Part shown: positions 26,190 to 37,215 of the stretch, piece after piece
How positions within the stretch are numbered: position 1 is the first letter of the stretch
Layout: each line of letters opens with the position of its first letter
From: Plotosus lineatus
Taxonomy: Eukaryota > Chordata > Actinopteri > Siluriformes > Plotosidae
Direction: 5' to 3'
Assembly: GCA_024760905.1 (NCBI GenBank)
Contig: CM045751.1
Coordinates: 10,782,501 to 10,846,500, forward strand
DNA length: 64,000 bases
Notes under the pieces: model-generated
What the model was told of the DNA's origin: nothing
Databases searched by the model: none
What the model saw: only the letters and a program-made list of their open reading frames with translations
Translations under genes and position numbers: made by a program

Positions 26190-27037
26190 CACATACATGT
26201 ACAGGGATCCCTCACTTTCCGCGGTTAATTGGGACCAAAAACCAAAATCCTCACATGACCATCGAAATCTGCGAAGTAGGATCACCCCCCCACACCTGAC
26301 GTGTACGTTCCTGCATGTGTGTATATATCAATAAATACATATTCAACACTATAAATGCTTATAATAACAATTATTCAAGTAATAACATAAGATGTAAATA
26401 AAAATATAAATACACACATATGGTATTGCATGAGAAGACGACGACACACATACGTGCAGATGTGCGTGCACACACATGCAACAATGTAACTCGTTTTGGT
26501 GGGAGGTTTTGGGTTGTTTTTTGTTGTGTGTTGGTTTAGGGGTGGTTTTTTGCACAATTGCCCTTGTTTTTGTGGCATTTTCCTTAACTATTTCCCCTAT
26601 TCTTCCTTAATTTCCTTATTTTTTGATTTGATGAATATTTATTTATTTATTAATTTTTTTAAACCGCGATGCACTCAAGCTGCCTGAATTGAAGCACGAA
26701 GTAGCGAGGAATTCCTGTACATACATACAGATGCATGTGCACGCACTCAGATGTGCACCTCACAACAATGTAACTAGTTTTGATGGGAGATTTTGGGGGG
26801 TTTTGTTGTTTTGTGTTTGTTTAGGGGTTTTTTTTTTTGGCATAATTGGCCTTGTTTTTGTGACATTTTCCAGAACTTTGTTCCCCTATTCTTCCTTAAA
26901 TTTCTTTAAAAAAAATTATTTTTTAATCCGATGAATATTAAAAAAAAAAGAAAAAAAAAAAAGAAAGAAAAAAAAAAAAAAAAACACGATGCACTGAATC
27001 TGCAGGAATTGAAGCGTGAAGTAGCGAGGGATCTCTG
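25967..27037 (+). mobile_element. GGGATCCCTC-family MITE split by a second copy
   Basis: The left end (CAACCCCTCACTTTCC, TA at 25965-25966) and right end (TAGCGAGGGATCTCTG, TA at 27038-27039) each match the family. The left half stops at 26201 and the right half resumes at 26718, at the equivalent internal position. The intervening 26202-26717 is a complete copy of the same family. The combined halves, about 555 bp, form one element. Microsatellites expanded around the insertion point. Confidence 0.85.
26202..26717 (+). mobile_element. complete GGGATCCCTC-family MITE nested in a sister copy
   Basis: It begins CAGGGATCCCTCACTTTCC and ends AGTAGCGAGGAATTCCTG, with TA on both sides (26200-26201 and 26718-26719). 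It is 516 bp long and non-coding. It lies in the same orientation as the copy it interrupts. Confidence 0.88.
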
Positions 27038-27039
27038 TA

Positions 27040-28876
27040 CTGTATTTGATTTCTTTCCTTATGGTACTTCATTAAGCCAACACTTCATTAATAATGCTTA
27101 AAAAATGTGTTACTGTTTATTTTTGTTTAATATTTAGCCTCATGAGAGGCATGACAGAAAACGATCATCCCGGATGCATTGGGATACCCTGGGTTCGTGG
27201 GGCAGCATGCTTTCTTTGCTCTGTAAAATCACCCTTTTACTTACCAGTTAAAAGACTCAGCTGACGGTCATGTGTCTCTATGGAATCACACTTTTCTCTT
27301 TGCCTGGTACAATTTATGTACGTGTTAAAGAGGTCATGAACGGACAAACAAGAAACAGTGAGCACTGAATGTGTCTAAATACTGTACTTTATATCCACTT
27401 CATCACACCCTACCAGCACCACCAGAGAGATCTTACTGTTCATCCTGCGCCAGGCTTCATCTGTGTCCTCTTGTGCTCGCTTCACAGCAGGCGAGACAAG
27501 ACGTTCCAAGAAAACAGAACAGGATTTACTTTGTCACGCTGCTGCAGGCTGAACAGCACAATTCATAAGCACCCAATAATCGTACACAAAAGCATGCACG
27601 CCTTTCCATGAAGAATCGCACGAACGGTGATGTCTGACTATTAGTACAATTTGAAAAAGCCACAGGAGCAAACAAAGACGCTTTTGACGCAGCCATTCAC
27701 CAAAGCGTCTGACGGACACAATGCTCAATGTAAATTTCTAGCTCGTTTTAAGGTTTTTAAACAGTTGATTGATGCTTACTAGCTTCTCTTGTGTTCTCTG
27801 TACACAGTGCTGTGTGGTCTTCCAGAGAAAAGATCTGTCTGGAACCACACCAAGAACAGCAGGAATTCCATCTGGATGAGGAGAACACCATGAACTCTTC
27901 TGACCAGATAAAAGTTCATATAATGAGCCCGGAAAGCAAATGCTACAGTAAGCAATGATAACAAATGTAAATCAAAATCATAGCTGATTTCTGAATATAC
28001 TGCACACTGGATGCACAAGTGCCGCGTTAATTACACTATCAAGGCTGAGGATTTTTCATCAGTGATGATGATAAGACTGTTACTGTCAAGTGCCCTCAAG
28101 TACCTTCTAAAACAGCACAACTGATTTTCTCGCACCAACTCCTCAGGTCACATGATACTCAAATCCTTTGGCATTGATAGATTCCAAGGAAACTCAATTA
28201 TCATGTACAGCACATCCTCTGATTCATGCGGCTTCATCCAGCACTGGCAGTAATTCACATTAATTCCATTACTTGGTTTTCAAAAAAAATGCAGGCAGAC
28301 ATAAGACTTTATCATGAGCGGTGAAGCCATCATGAACCCATCTATCCTCCAGAAAGACCAAGACAGAATCTCCCAGATATTATTCATATATTGAACATAA
28401 GTGATGAGATGGTCTCTGTTCTTTGAAAAATTAATGGACCCAAGAACATAGCGCATAAAAATACTCGTGGATTAGCAGCAGCCCTGAAAGTCACTGGCAC
28501 GTAATTTAAATTTAGCCAATGGCTGAGAGCTTTTGTTTCTTCCTTCTGCTGATTGATTGAGATGTGTCCGCCTCTTTTTTTTTCCTCCTTTGTGCACAAG
28601 TTATCAACGCAACTGCTTGAATTGTGAATTCACATTTTTGAGTGTTTTGAATGATTATTTAAGTGCTATGATGTCACTCAAACACCCTGCATCTTCTCGA
28701 GCTTCTGGTAAGGAGCCTCAGCGCTTTGTTTATTCACAAATACTATCACAGTCTAAAATTAAAACGCTTTTCCCAAACCATTACTACATTTTACTGCATT
28801 ATTACTGTATTAATGAGTAAGACTGGCTATAGAATGTGATGATCAAGAAGCATATTTTAGCACATGTAATATCATA
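27040..28876. other. intronic stretch without recognised elements
   Basis: Unique-looking sequence with no LINE, SINE or inverted-repeat ends that I could identify. The short open frames show no family features. Confidence 0.5.
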
Positions 28877-28969
28877 CATGGGGTTTTAAAACCGCATCAA
28901 TAATCCCGGATTTTCAAGATCCGCGGGAAGGGGCGGAACATAAACCCTGCGAAAAACGGGGGATTACTG
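28877..28969. mobile_element. terminal fragment of another Tigger-like element
   Basis: The right edge is GGGGGATTACTG followed by TA (28970-28971). Read on the minus strand it is CAGTAATCCCCCGTTTTTCG, a typical Tigger-type end. Only about 90 bp is recognisable and no opposite end was found. Confidence 0.65.
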
Positions 28970-29365
28970 TATGCCCTGAGAGGGTTTTATAGCACACAAT
29001 CGATCTAGTTACTACGTTTTACTAATTAAAAAAAATGGTCACTACAATTTGTAATTCACTTGTAGTTAGTGTTGCGTAAGAGTCATTAACAGTCAGCAGC
29101 ATCTCCACCTTCCTGAAAGAAACTGCTCACAGACTGCTGAATTGCAATACTGGAGGCTCTGATATTGGATGAAATTCTGCAAGACATTTATTCAGAGGAC
29201 ACATTTTCATTGTTAATAAACAGCAATTCCTTTATTAAAACTCTGTCGATTCTGTAGGTTTTTATTATTCTCTCTTATTATACTTTATGAAGCTCTCCTA
29301 AAACAGTCATGTACAATCTGGCCACCTTAACCATATGCAAGAGCGAAAGCACTCACGTCTTAAAT

Positions 29366-29573
29366 CAGTGGTTCTCAACCTTTTTTTTACTCCTGCACGT
29401 GTAAAAAGATTTTGCTCCGACCTTGCACCCCCTACATTTTATACTTTGTTCAAGGATAAAGGATGCAGAATCAAACTAAATTTTATCAAAAGATGATATT
29501 TATTTCAAAAGCTACAGCCCTGCTTCTCACATCCCCTGGAATGATGTCTCTCACCCCTGGTTGGGAACCCCTG
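29366..29573. mobile_element. hAT MITE, 208 bp
   Basis: The ends CAGTGGTTCTCAACC and GGTTGGGAACCCCTG are inverted repeats. The flanking 8-bp duplication is TCTTAAAT (29358-29365 and 29574-29581). This is the Charlie-like hAT end type, and the element is far too short for a transposase. Confidence 0.94.
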
Positions 29574-31355
29574 TCTTAAATGAAGTGTCTTTCATTTTAT
29601 TTATCAATTAAATCTTCATAACTGTTTATAAATTTTGCAATAAATGTACTTTTACATAAACCTAAGATCTGACTTGCAGTTGGGAAGGCCTGTCCGATCT
29701 GCTGGTGCTTCTTGTGACCAATCAGAATCGAGAGCTCAGCAAGGCTTTGGAAAACAGAGAAAAGTAAATGTCTGCACTTACAACCATCTGCAGTTTTCAT
29801 ACACAGAGATCTGAAGGATACGACTTTAACATAATCCTAACTTTAGAAGCCAAGAACCAACCATTATGGGGGGGGGGGGGGGGTTGTCCAAAAAACATCT
29901 TTACGTTTTGAAAGCTTCCTCGTGTCATGTAAAAATGCCGAGACAGTTTGGGACTTTTAACAAACAAATACATACTTCAACTGTATAAAATTATGTTTGT
30001 CATGTGCTAAAGGCACGTTCCATTTCCTTACTAATTATTCAACTGATAAAAGGCACAACGTTTTTCAGGAATAATCAGTAAAAATAGTTTTCACTTTCAA
30101 GTCACCGCACATGCAGCGAGATCATCAAGCATGATTCATCACTTTAAAAGTTCACTCCATGAACACAACCCAGCTTTTTCATGGAATATTTTAACTCCTC
30201 ACTCATTTCTTAATCAGTGATGACACAGTGGTTAGGGAACTGAAATCCTCGAGCACACAAACGTGCACCAAATCCTGAATTACCAAAGGACTCTGGGTAA
30301 TTGTATAAGACTCAGAGACCATTATTTATTCCTGTGACTCACGAAACTACCTCTGAATTATCACAGCTATTCAACAGACACAGGTCCAGGATGGTGTGCC
30401 AGAAACTCACAGAATTTGAGAGTCGCGCACACACACACGCCGTTGTAGCTTGCTACAGTCTTCTTTCTAAAATAGCAGGGTTGTCCGGATATGACAAAGT
30501 GCTTCAATTAAAGGCTTTAGCATTTGTGCAACTCAAAAAAAAAAAAAAAAAAGCATAATACATCCGCTCCACCTATAAACATCGGAACAAAGCAGTGTCA
30601 CAGGGTATAATTCCACAGCACTCAGAAGAACATCACCTCCAAAACAGTCCATTTAAGATATTTATGATTTCAAGTTAAACAGTATCATGAAGTTATGGAC
30701 TGTTAACAATGCAAGAAATCGTTGATAAACAGCGATCCATTTCAGTATATTGAACCAAGTCTATGAAAACCCCTCCCCAAAAAAAACAAAAAAAAAAAAA
30801 CGAAGGCAATAAACACATGAAACAATCAGGCCATTTTCCAAAGACTCGTTTCCTAAATGCCACACAACGATTATCCAGGTGTATTTGTAGGACACAAAAC
30901 TTAAAGTGCACAACAATGCAGAATTTCTTTTTTTGGTCGTCAGAGTATCAATTCTCTTCTGGAGCCCCGAGACCCAGATCTGCTCCGCAGGACATTGCAC
31001 ACAGTGTATTTGATTGGGAAACCATGATAACTCCATGGTTTCCTCATCGAACTTCAGCATCCGGCATAAATCCTGACCTTCAACAAACTGGAACACAAAC
31101 TGCACATCAGAACTCGTCAATGAGCATATCTTTGTCAGCAGGTCAAAATCATTTTGACTGAAAATATATTTGGTGATACCGGAGGACCTGCTTCAGTTGA
31201 AAGCATTTTGTATACTAACTGTGAATCTAACAGTTCAGTCAAAATCTCATACTCTTTATAATCAGCTTTTATTCATTTGTCTAATTACAGCATGGTGCAG
31301 GCAGCAGAATGGATCAACACTAAAACATACATGTACACAGTCAATTGAAAATGTC

Positions 31356-31679
31356 TTTTTCTTTCGGCTGTTCCCTTTTTCTCAAGGGTTGCCACAGAGA
31401 ATCACCACATGTTTGATTTGGCATAGTTTTTTTTTTTTACGTCGGATGCCCTTCCTGACACAACCCTTTAGCAAGGGGCAGAAACACGCTGACGGCTATG
31501 CAGCTACTCTTGACAAAAGTCAGCAATGGTTCTTTTACATGAACCGCTCACCATAGACAGTGAGAGACATGGCCGGCCTTTGATAACCCAGTTAGCTCCA
31601 CCCGGGGGAGTGGGACTCGAACCCCCAACCCAAGGATCAGCGCTCCAGCTCGCTTTACCACCAGGCCACCACCGCCCGA
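31356..31679 (-). repeat. SINE family A, reverse
   Basis: The tail (TTTCTTTCGGCTGTTCCC) is on the left and the head (CGGGCGGTGGTGGCCTGGTG on the minus strand) on the right. The body has lost the G-run segment. The flanks GTCAATTGAAAATGT and GTCATAATTTAAAATGT look like a diverged target duplication. Confidence 0.88.
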
Positions 31680-32256
31680 GTCATAATTTAAAATGTAACA
31701 GTGTAATATTATAAAGACTGTACATCTCGTCATAATTCAAATAATTTAAGTTTACGTTAGCTAAGCAGCATAGAATTTAGTCAGTGTCCCAAAATGACTT
31801 GTGAAAAGAAAATAATTGATTCAGTATTTAATGTGAGAAATTGCAGCGGCAGTGGTGGCCTCCCACAAGCCGATCCTGGTAATATTGCACTTTAAGAGAA
31901 TTCTGGTTAAGCTTCATTTGTGGGTGGGTGATGCTTGATGAATATGCACATATAAATCGCCAGCGTAAGGTATTTCAGAATTCCGTTTTTCTGTCCAGGA
32001 ACCAACACCCATGACTTCGCATTCCGTGCCTGATCTTACTCACACTTTAACAGCTGAATGAATAACGATCAGCACAGCTGTGTGCCAAAATCTAGGAGAA
32101 ATCCTTCATAGAGGAGATGATGTTATGGTTGATGATAACAGCAAAGCAAAGGACTAAAGCTGGCAGAGATTTTCAACAAGGACATTTGGGTGTGATGATT
32201 AGGTTTCCACAAACTTTTGACAACAGTATTTGACCATAGATGTCTGGAAATCAAGG

Positions 32257-32510
32257 GCAGCGGTAGGGTGTTGGATGACTGTGTGGGGGTGGGGGGTGGG
32301 GGGGGGCCCAAGCTGTGTGTATGCTATGTACAAGAACCATTGCTGACTTTCATAGAGCAGGCTGCATTTCCATCAGTGTGTTACTGCCGCATGATGAGGT
32401 GGCAAGCTGTCCAGAGTGTACTCTGCCCTCGCCTGGTGTCAGTAGAAATGGATTCTTGCCTCCTGGTGACCCTAATTAGAATCACACGATTCAGAACAAT
32501 GAATGAATGT
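32257..32510 (+). repeat. SINE family B, degenerate
   Basis: It has a worn head (GGCAGCGGTAGGGTGTTGG), the body motif CAAGAACCATTGCTGACTTT, and the V-SINE-type tail (GCTGTCCAGAGTGTACTCTG, CCCTAATTAGAATCACACGA). A G-rich run has replaced part of the body. Confidence 0.75.
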
Positions 32511-33052
32511 CTGCAAATTTTGTCCCGTCTGATTACTACTTTAGAAGAGTACAAGAACCAGTTCCTCTTCAGTCTCTCGGATGAAAAGTCCAAGTGTGTA
32601 AGTTGCTATGAGCTAAAAATCACAGTGCTGTAGGCTTTGGCTGGGCAGAACGAACAATTAGTCACCCGCTATGTGACTGAAAGCAGCTCAAGCTACCTGC
32701 GAAACTGCAGCCCGTGTGACACCCCTCCACATGCCATATTAACCAGTAAAGCACAGATATATAATCTTGCTGTGCAAACAATTCAAGCCGGTTCCCTGCA
32801 CTTGAAAAGCACTTGACAGCACTGGGGAGTTGGCGATTAACCTGATAGATTAAACATTAGCTTTAGGACAAAGCAAGTTAGTCATTGGAGGAGTTCCAAC
32901 ACTCAGGCGTCATGCTGTTTGGCTCCAGATTTCATCAGGCACTGTGTCATATCTGTTAGTATTGTTCTTTTATACTGGCAGCAGTAAGGGGGTGGGGGGT
33001 CAACACCCTGTGCTCATGTACAACGGCGGCAGCTTGCACCCACTCAAAGAAA

Positions 33053-33074
33053 ACACACACACACACACACACAC
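33053..33074. repeat. (AC)n microsatellite beside the MYO9A donor
   Basis: Eleven AC units lie 31 nt past the GTAAGA donor hexamer. In the pre-mRNA (minus strand) this is a (UG)n tract starting about 37 nt into the intron. Confidence 0.95.
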
Positions 33075-33105
33075 GGAAAGATGATTGGGTCATAAACATC
33101 TTTGC

Positions 33106-33111
33106 TCTTAC
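33106..33111 (-). other. splice donor of the MYO9A first coding exon
   Basis: The exon ends ...CTGGAG followed by GTAAGA, a near-consensus donor. The junction falls after the conserved GAGPVLE, in phase 0, matching the phase at which the 2517-2611 exon begins. Confidence 0.93.
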
Positions 33112-33957
33112 CTCCAGCACTGGCCCAGCACCTAAAATAATCTGCTCCACCCCGCTTGCGAACCCCTTCTGACTGAGCGCTGTCAGATGATGGATGAGAA
33201 AGTTGGTGCTCTGCGTCTTCCCCGAGCCACTCTCTCCAGAGATGACGATGCACTGGTTGCGCTTTCGTTTCAGCATGGCATGGTAGGCCACGTCGGCGAC
33301 GGCATAGATGTGCGGCTCCAGCTTCCCGAGCTGGTGGTTGTCGTACATCTTGACATATTTGGGGTTGTAAATGGGCAGGAATTTAAAGGGGTTGATGGCG
33401 ACGAGGATGCTGCCTACATACGTGTAGATCTTCTCCTGCCTGTAGCGTATCCGCAGGTTCTCAAGCAACGTTTTCTCATTCAGGTCAGGCACCTTGCAAA
33501 GGTCGTCGTGGTCCTGGAGCGGCGGTGGAGGCAGGAGTCCACGCTCGACCATTCGTCGACGCTCCTCTGTCAACTGCAGCCACATGCCCACGTTGCCATA
33601 GTGGATAGAACCGTCCACATTTTTCTCACGCAGCAGGAAGCGGTAGTCCTCACTACCCGAGCGGTTTTCCAATGCAGCACGTGGCCACAGCATCATACGC
33701 TGGGCCGGGCAGTCACTCGGGTTAAGGATCCATTCCTCGCCGCCAAACTCCTTCACTTCGGCCAATACATAGCATTTGGTGCGGTCCAGCCGCAACCGAG
33801 CGATTACCTGCTCAATCACCTCAGCAGCCGTTGTTCTCTTGCGGGCCAAGACTGGGCAGTAGATGGTGCCCACGGCAATAGCCCCGGGGTAGACACGTAG
33901 CGAGAACTCTGCATCCTCGAAGCCACGGCGCCGCCCGCCAACATCGCGAATGCTCAT
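33112..33957 (-). CDS. myo9a: MYO9A-type unconventional myosin, first coding exon (codons 1-282)
   Basis: This encodes the N-terminus of a class IX myosin, a single-headed actin motor whose tail carries a RhoGAP domain that switches off Rho at actin structures. The frame is open for 282 codons. Residues about 15-113 form the Ras-association-like domain ([33 protein letters not shown]). The motor starts near 150 with [18 protein letters not shown]. The purine-binding segment [17 protein letters not shown] lies at 189-205 and the P-loop GESGSGKT at 241-248. The exon ends after GAGPVLE in phase 0 at a GTAAGA donor. The ATG at 33957 is chosen because it is the first in-frame ATG after an in-frame TGA (34000-34002), has A at -3, and gives the family's usual start. 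[10 protein letters not shown] and VYPGAI favour MYO9A over MYO9B; this is from memory of the families, not an alignment. About one ninth of the usual ~2,500 residues is encoded here. Confidence 0.96.
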
Positions 33958-33983
33958 ATTGGAGCCGCACGGCCCATCAGCTC

Positions 33984-34025
33984 TCAGCACGTGTGTGCTT
34001 CAAAAAAAGGGTCCAGAGAATGCAT
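33984..34025 (-). promoter_or_regulatory. uORF 2 in the MYO9A leader (13 codons)
   Basis: The frame reads [13 protein letters not shown] then TGA, ending 26 nt before the main ATG at 33957. It is out of frame with the main reading frame and could lower initiation at the main start. Conservation in other fish would be needed to call it functional. Confidence 0.45.
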
Positions 34026-34033
34026 CAAGACAT
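34025..34033 (-). promoter_or_regulatory. uORF 1 in the MYO9A leader (Met-Ser-stop)
   Basis: ATG TCT TGA starts 8 nt into the exon. Its stop codon overlaps the ATG of the next upstream reading frame in a TGATG arrangement, which would suit termination-reinitiation. Function is inferred from layout only. Confidence 0.45.
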
Positions 34034-34041
34034 CCCAAATG

Positions 34042-34059
34042 CTAAAAGAAAAAACAAAG
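34042..34059 (-). other. splice acceptor before the MYO9A start exon
   Basis: On the minus strand the sequence reads CTTTGTTTTTTCTTTTAG followed by the leader. A long uninterrupted pyrimidine tract and AG make a strong acceptor. It shows that transcription starts further right. Confidence 0.8.
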
Positions 34060-35330
34060 AATTATGATTAATGCTTTTCTCCAGAAAACCCTCTCTGAAT
34101 CATACACACCGGACGGGAGCAGAATTTGGGATAAATTACATTCTTCATAATATTACACAGTCATGTTAATTTGTGATGTGTCTTGCTGATCATAATATTA
34201 CCAGACCAGCTAAACCAAGATTACACTCGTGGTATAAAGTGAAAGGATAATGTTTAGGTGCACTGAATTATGGGTATTGTGTTCTGAGGTGTGGTTTGAG
34301 CCTGTGAGTGCAACTGTACCACAGAGAAAAGCCTCCTTTTCTCTTTCTTTGTCCACTAAACCACACAGTTTTTGTTGCTGTCTGTAGAAGTCAAACCAAC
34401 TGAAAATGGTCGGAATGCTTTGTCTCTCGTGCTTTTTTCCACGAGTGGTTACAGACAATCAAATCTTTAACCAAAATATTAAAAAAATGAAAAAAATTGG
34501 GGTAAATGTGTGTAAAATTCTGACTGTATAAACCTATACAAGTTACTTTTCCTTAGTCCCTTAAATTAAGAATTAAAGTTGTACTCAAACCAAAAAATAC
34601 CATAAGCTGTTTACCATTTAAAAAAAAAAAAGAAAAAAGTTTTATCCTCAGTTTGTGTGTTTGGTTGTTAGCAGGATCACACAGAAAGTTGAGTTTTTCC
34701 ATTACATTTTGATACAAGAGCTTATCTGCTAGACAGAGAGGGTCAGACTCGTGCCAAAGTGCTATCTAACATGATCAAACAGAAGAGGAAGGAGAAAGCT
34801 GGAAAGTGGGAGGTCCCTATTCCTAAATCACATTAATAAGTCACATTTTGATTATTTATATATAAATAATCTCGTACAATGTAATTTTTTGTTGAAATTA
34901 ATATTAAAAACTTGATCGAGCCAAAAGCAACACAGTCTACTTTGTATTCTGCACAGCTGGACTTACAATTAGCTTCTCATCACTTCCCAATTCAGCGGCA
35001 AACCTGAAAACAGATCCACGCTGTACACGCTCGGCTTAAAGCATGCGAGTCTCGAGCATCAGAGAACCTTTTTGTCTTTCAACTGATGTGAAACAACGAG
35101 CATTGACTATCTGAATATTTACACAGAATTACTTGGTCTGTATTCATCAACAAATTATTTTAAAGGAGTGAAGAGGCCTAAAGGTAGGTTTTCACCTTGC
35201 TGAATGTAAAACGTCATGTTAATCATTCAATTATTTTATATTCAGGTTTTTCTATTTATAACAGTATCGATAGTTAATAATTAGAAACAGCCGGGCTTCA
35301 GAGGAGATTAAAAATCTCTCTGCCTCTCTC
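34060..35330. other. stretch upstream of the start exon; nothing recognised
   Basis: AT-rich sequence without a convincing exon, SINE or inverted-repeat element. It is the first 1.3 kb of the intron that precedes the MYO9A start exon. Confidence 0.5.
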
Positions 35331-35343
35331 TCTTCCCGCCTCT

Positions 35344-35406
35344 GCCTCTCTCTCTCTCTGCCTCTCTCTCTCTCTGCCTCTCTCTCTCTCTGCCTCTCTC
35401 TCTCTC
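35344..35406. repeat. 16-bp tandem repeat in a CT-rich block
   Basis: Units of GCCTCTCTCTCTCTCT recur with G at 35344, 35360, 35376 and 35392, an exact 16-bp period. Looser CT-rich sequence precedes it from about 35314. Confidence 0.9.
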
Positions 35407-36630
35407 ACACAGTAGAACAAGTTAGCTAGTTGCCAAGATAAGCAGCTGCCTTCTTCAGACACACACACCAAACTAATTCATATTTTTGCCACTTAATAAA
35501 TGCTGAACTGGCTCTGCAGATAACTGCTCGCCAAAAACTGAAACAGATTCTACAATGAAAACACCACAAACTGCTAAATCGCTCATCAACTCAATTCTCA
35601 AATAAAATATCTAATTTGGTTGACTGAAACAAAGACCACATGAGAATCATAGGGAACAAATATTCCAACTTGTTTAGAAATGCAAACATGGAGACAAGCT
35701 CCGTTTCAAACAATGGCTCAATGGAAAAGAATAACTTGGCCGAAGAACAAAATAGCCCTGTGATAGAGCATCTCATTCATGCATCTAGAGTGCACGGCTC
35801 CGTTTATTCACTCTCATGAGATCAGTGTGGCCGGGTGCACACGTGCGCATGTTGTCTCACACTCATCACAGGAATGATGGTGTTACAGCTGAAGCTGGAG
35901 TTGAGCCAAAAGGTTCAGGTGTACAAAGTACAGATGAGAAAGAGCGAGTGACTGGACGCGTGAACGCGGTGGCAGTTCATGTATAGCAAGAAACAAAAAT
36001 AAAAACAGTGACTTGAAAGTTATTCCAGAGACACTGGGTTGCCTTATTTCTCATATTTCACATTTCATTGGTTTCAAAGTATTTAAAAAAAAAAAAAAAA
36101 AAGTCACAAACCATTTCTATGAATCTGCATAAGGGGAAAGATGAGGAGAACCAGATGTAGATGGTTCAAAAACTACAAGATTCAATAATAATGACCTCAA
36201 ACCTCTTAAAATAAAGGCTCATACCCCACTGCTCAGATTCACACAAAATATAAATAACGCCAAAAAAAAAAAAAAAAAATGAACAGCGACACGGAACATG
36301 AACAAGACAGGTGATACAAATGAAATCTGAAATCAGCTACTGTTTACTTCCTTTTTTTGCCTGAGGGAGTTTTTCCTTTACCACCAAGGCCTGCTCATAA
36401 GTCCTGCATAAAGTTTAGAGAGGGGAAAAAAAAAAAAAAAAAAAAAAAGTTTAAAATCGTAAGCTTAAATTCTCTCACAAATTTGTTTTACTATGTAAAG
36501 CCGCCTCACCACAATGTCAATTATACAAAGGCACTATAAAAGTAAAACTGAATTGAGTGAAAGGCAATGAAAAGAAAACCTGGTCTTCAACTTTCCCGTT
36601 TTCACTTCAGAGCGTAGTCATTCATTTCAT

Positions 36631-36720
36631 TTATTCATTTTCCGAACAGCTTAATCCTAATTCGGGTTGCAGGTAGGATGGCCCACGCAGAGTACACCCT
36701 GGACAAGCAAGCAAAGACAT
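36631..36720 (-). repeat. V-SINE / family B tail fragment
   Basis: In reverse orientation: TTTATTCATTTTCCGAACAG, the TTAATCCTAATTCGGGTTG segment, and GAGTACACCCTGGACA. Only the L2-like 3' tail remains. Confidence 0.75.
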
Positions 36721-36783
36721 CGCAGTAGCCGAATTATGTATTTACTTGATTCAGATTGAAAGTTAATTCAGCACCATTATATT

Positions 36784-36818
<35 letters not shown>

Positions 36819-37019
36819 CAGGAGCGTTGCCTGGCCGATGGCAGCATTCTGTGATTGTCAGATGATTTTCTATTTTGTCTTGACCGTCAGTGAGGGGGGA
36901 AAATAAAAGTATACTATCTATTGATTCTAAAAGTATGAACTTGTTTAGTGGATGTTCCATAGAATTCAAAGTTTTATCCACGGTTTCCACAGTCTGAAAC
37001 GACCAGGAGCTCAACTCCT

Positions 37020-37215
37020 CCTGGATGGAACACCAGCCCATCGCAGGTTACCTTCCCAGTCGTGTTTTTTTTTTTTTGATAAACTGGTGCCTATTCATAC
37101 TGCTGGGTGGACAGAGGCACACTTGTGGTCAAGACCTTGCCTTAGGGTCTTAGCATGATTTGGGGAGGAGGGGGTGAATCCAAACCTACAACCTCCTGAT
37201 CATGGGCCCAGCACC
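37020..37215 (-). repeat. tRNA-headed SINE (family D)
   Basis: It contains TGGATGGAACACCAGCCCAT, the shared GACAGAGGCACACTTGTGGT segment and a degenerate tRNA-like head on the right (CCTGATCATGGGCCCAGCAC). A T-run interrupts the middle. Confidence 0.6.

Larger units (their letters stand above)
33958..34041 (-). other. myo9a: 5' untranslated part of the MYO9A start exon
   Basis: These 84 nt lie between a strong splice acceptor (pyrimidine tract then TTTTAG, 34042-34059) and the start codon. An in-frame TGA at 34000-34002 closes the reading frame upstream. Because the leader begins at an acceptor, at least one more non-coding exon must exist at higher coordinates. The leader carries two short upstream reading frames. 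Confidence 0.8.

Noticed and set aside
30761..31120. 119-codon minus-strand frame (MTSSDVQFVFQFVEGQD...)
   Set aside because: It looks less random than most, but I recognise no family and see no splice or repeat context. A translated database search would decide.
33001..33111. Continuation of the open frame past GAGPVLE
   Set aside because: The added residues come from intron sequence after a GTAAGA donor and include a translated microsatellite; the next coding exon at 2517-2611 continues the protein exactly.
33187..33900. 237-codon open frame on the plus strand across the MYO9A exon
   Set aside because: It is the antisense shadow of the conserved myosin exon; its protein shows no family features, and the minus-strand reading explains the sequence fully.
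35314..35406. Possible CRISPR-like array in the CT-rich block
   Set aside because: The 16-bp units are contiguous and low-complexity, without spacers, and the genome is vertebrate.
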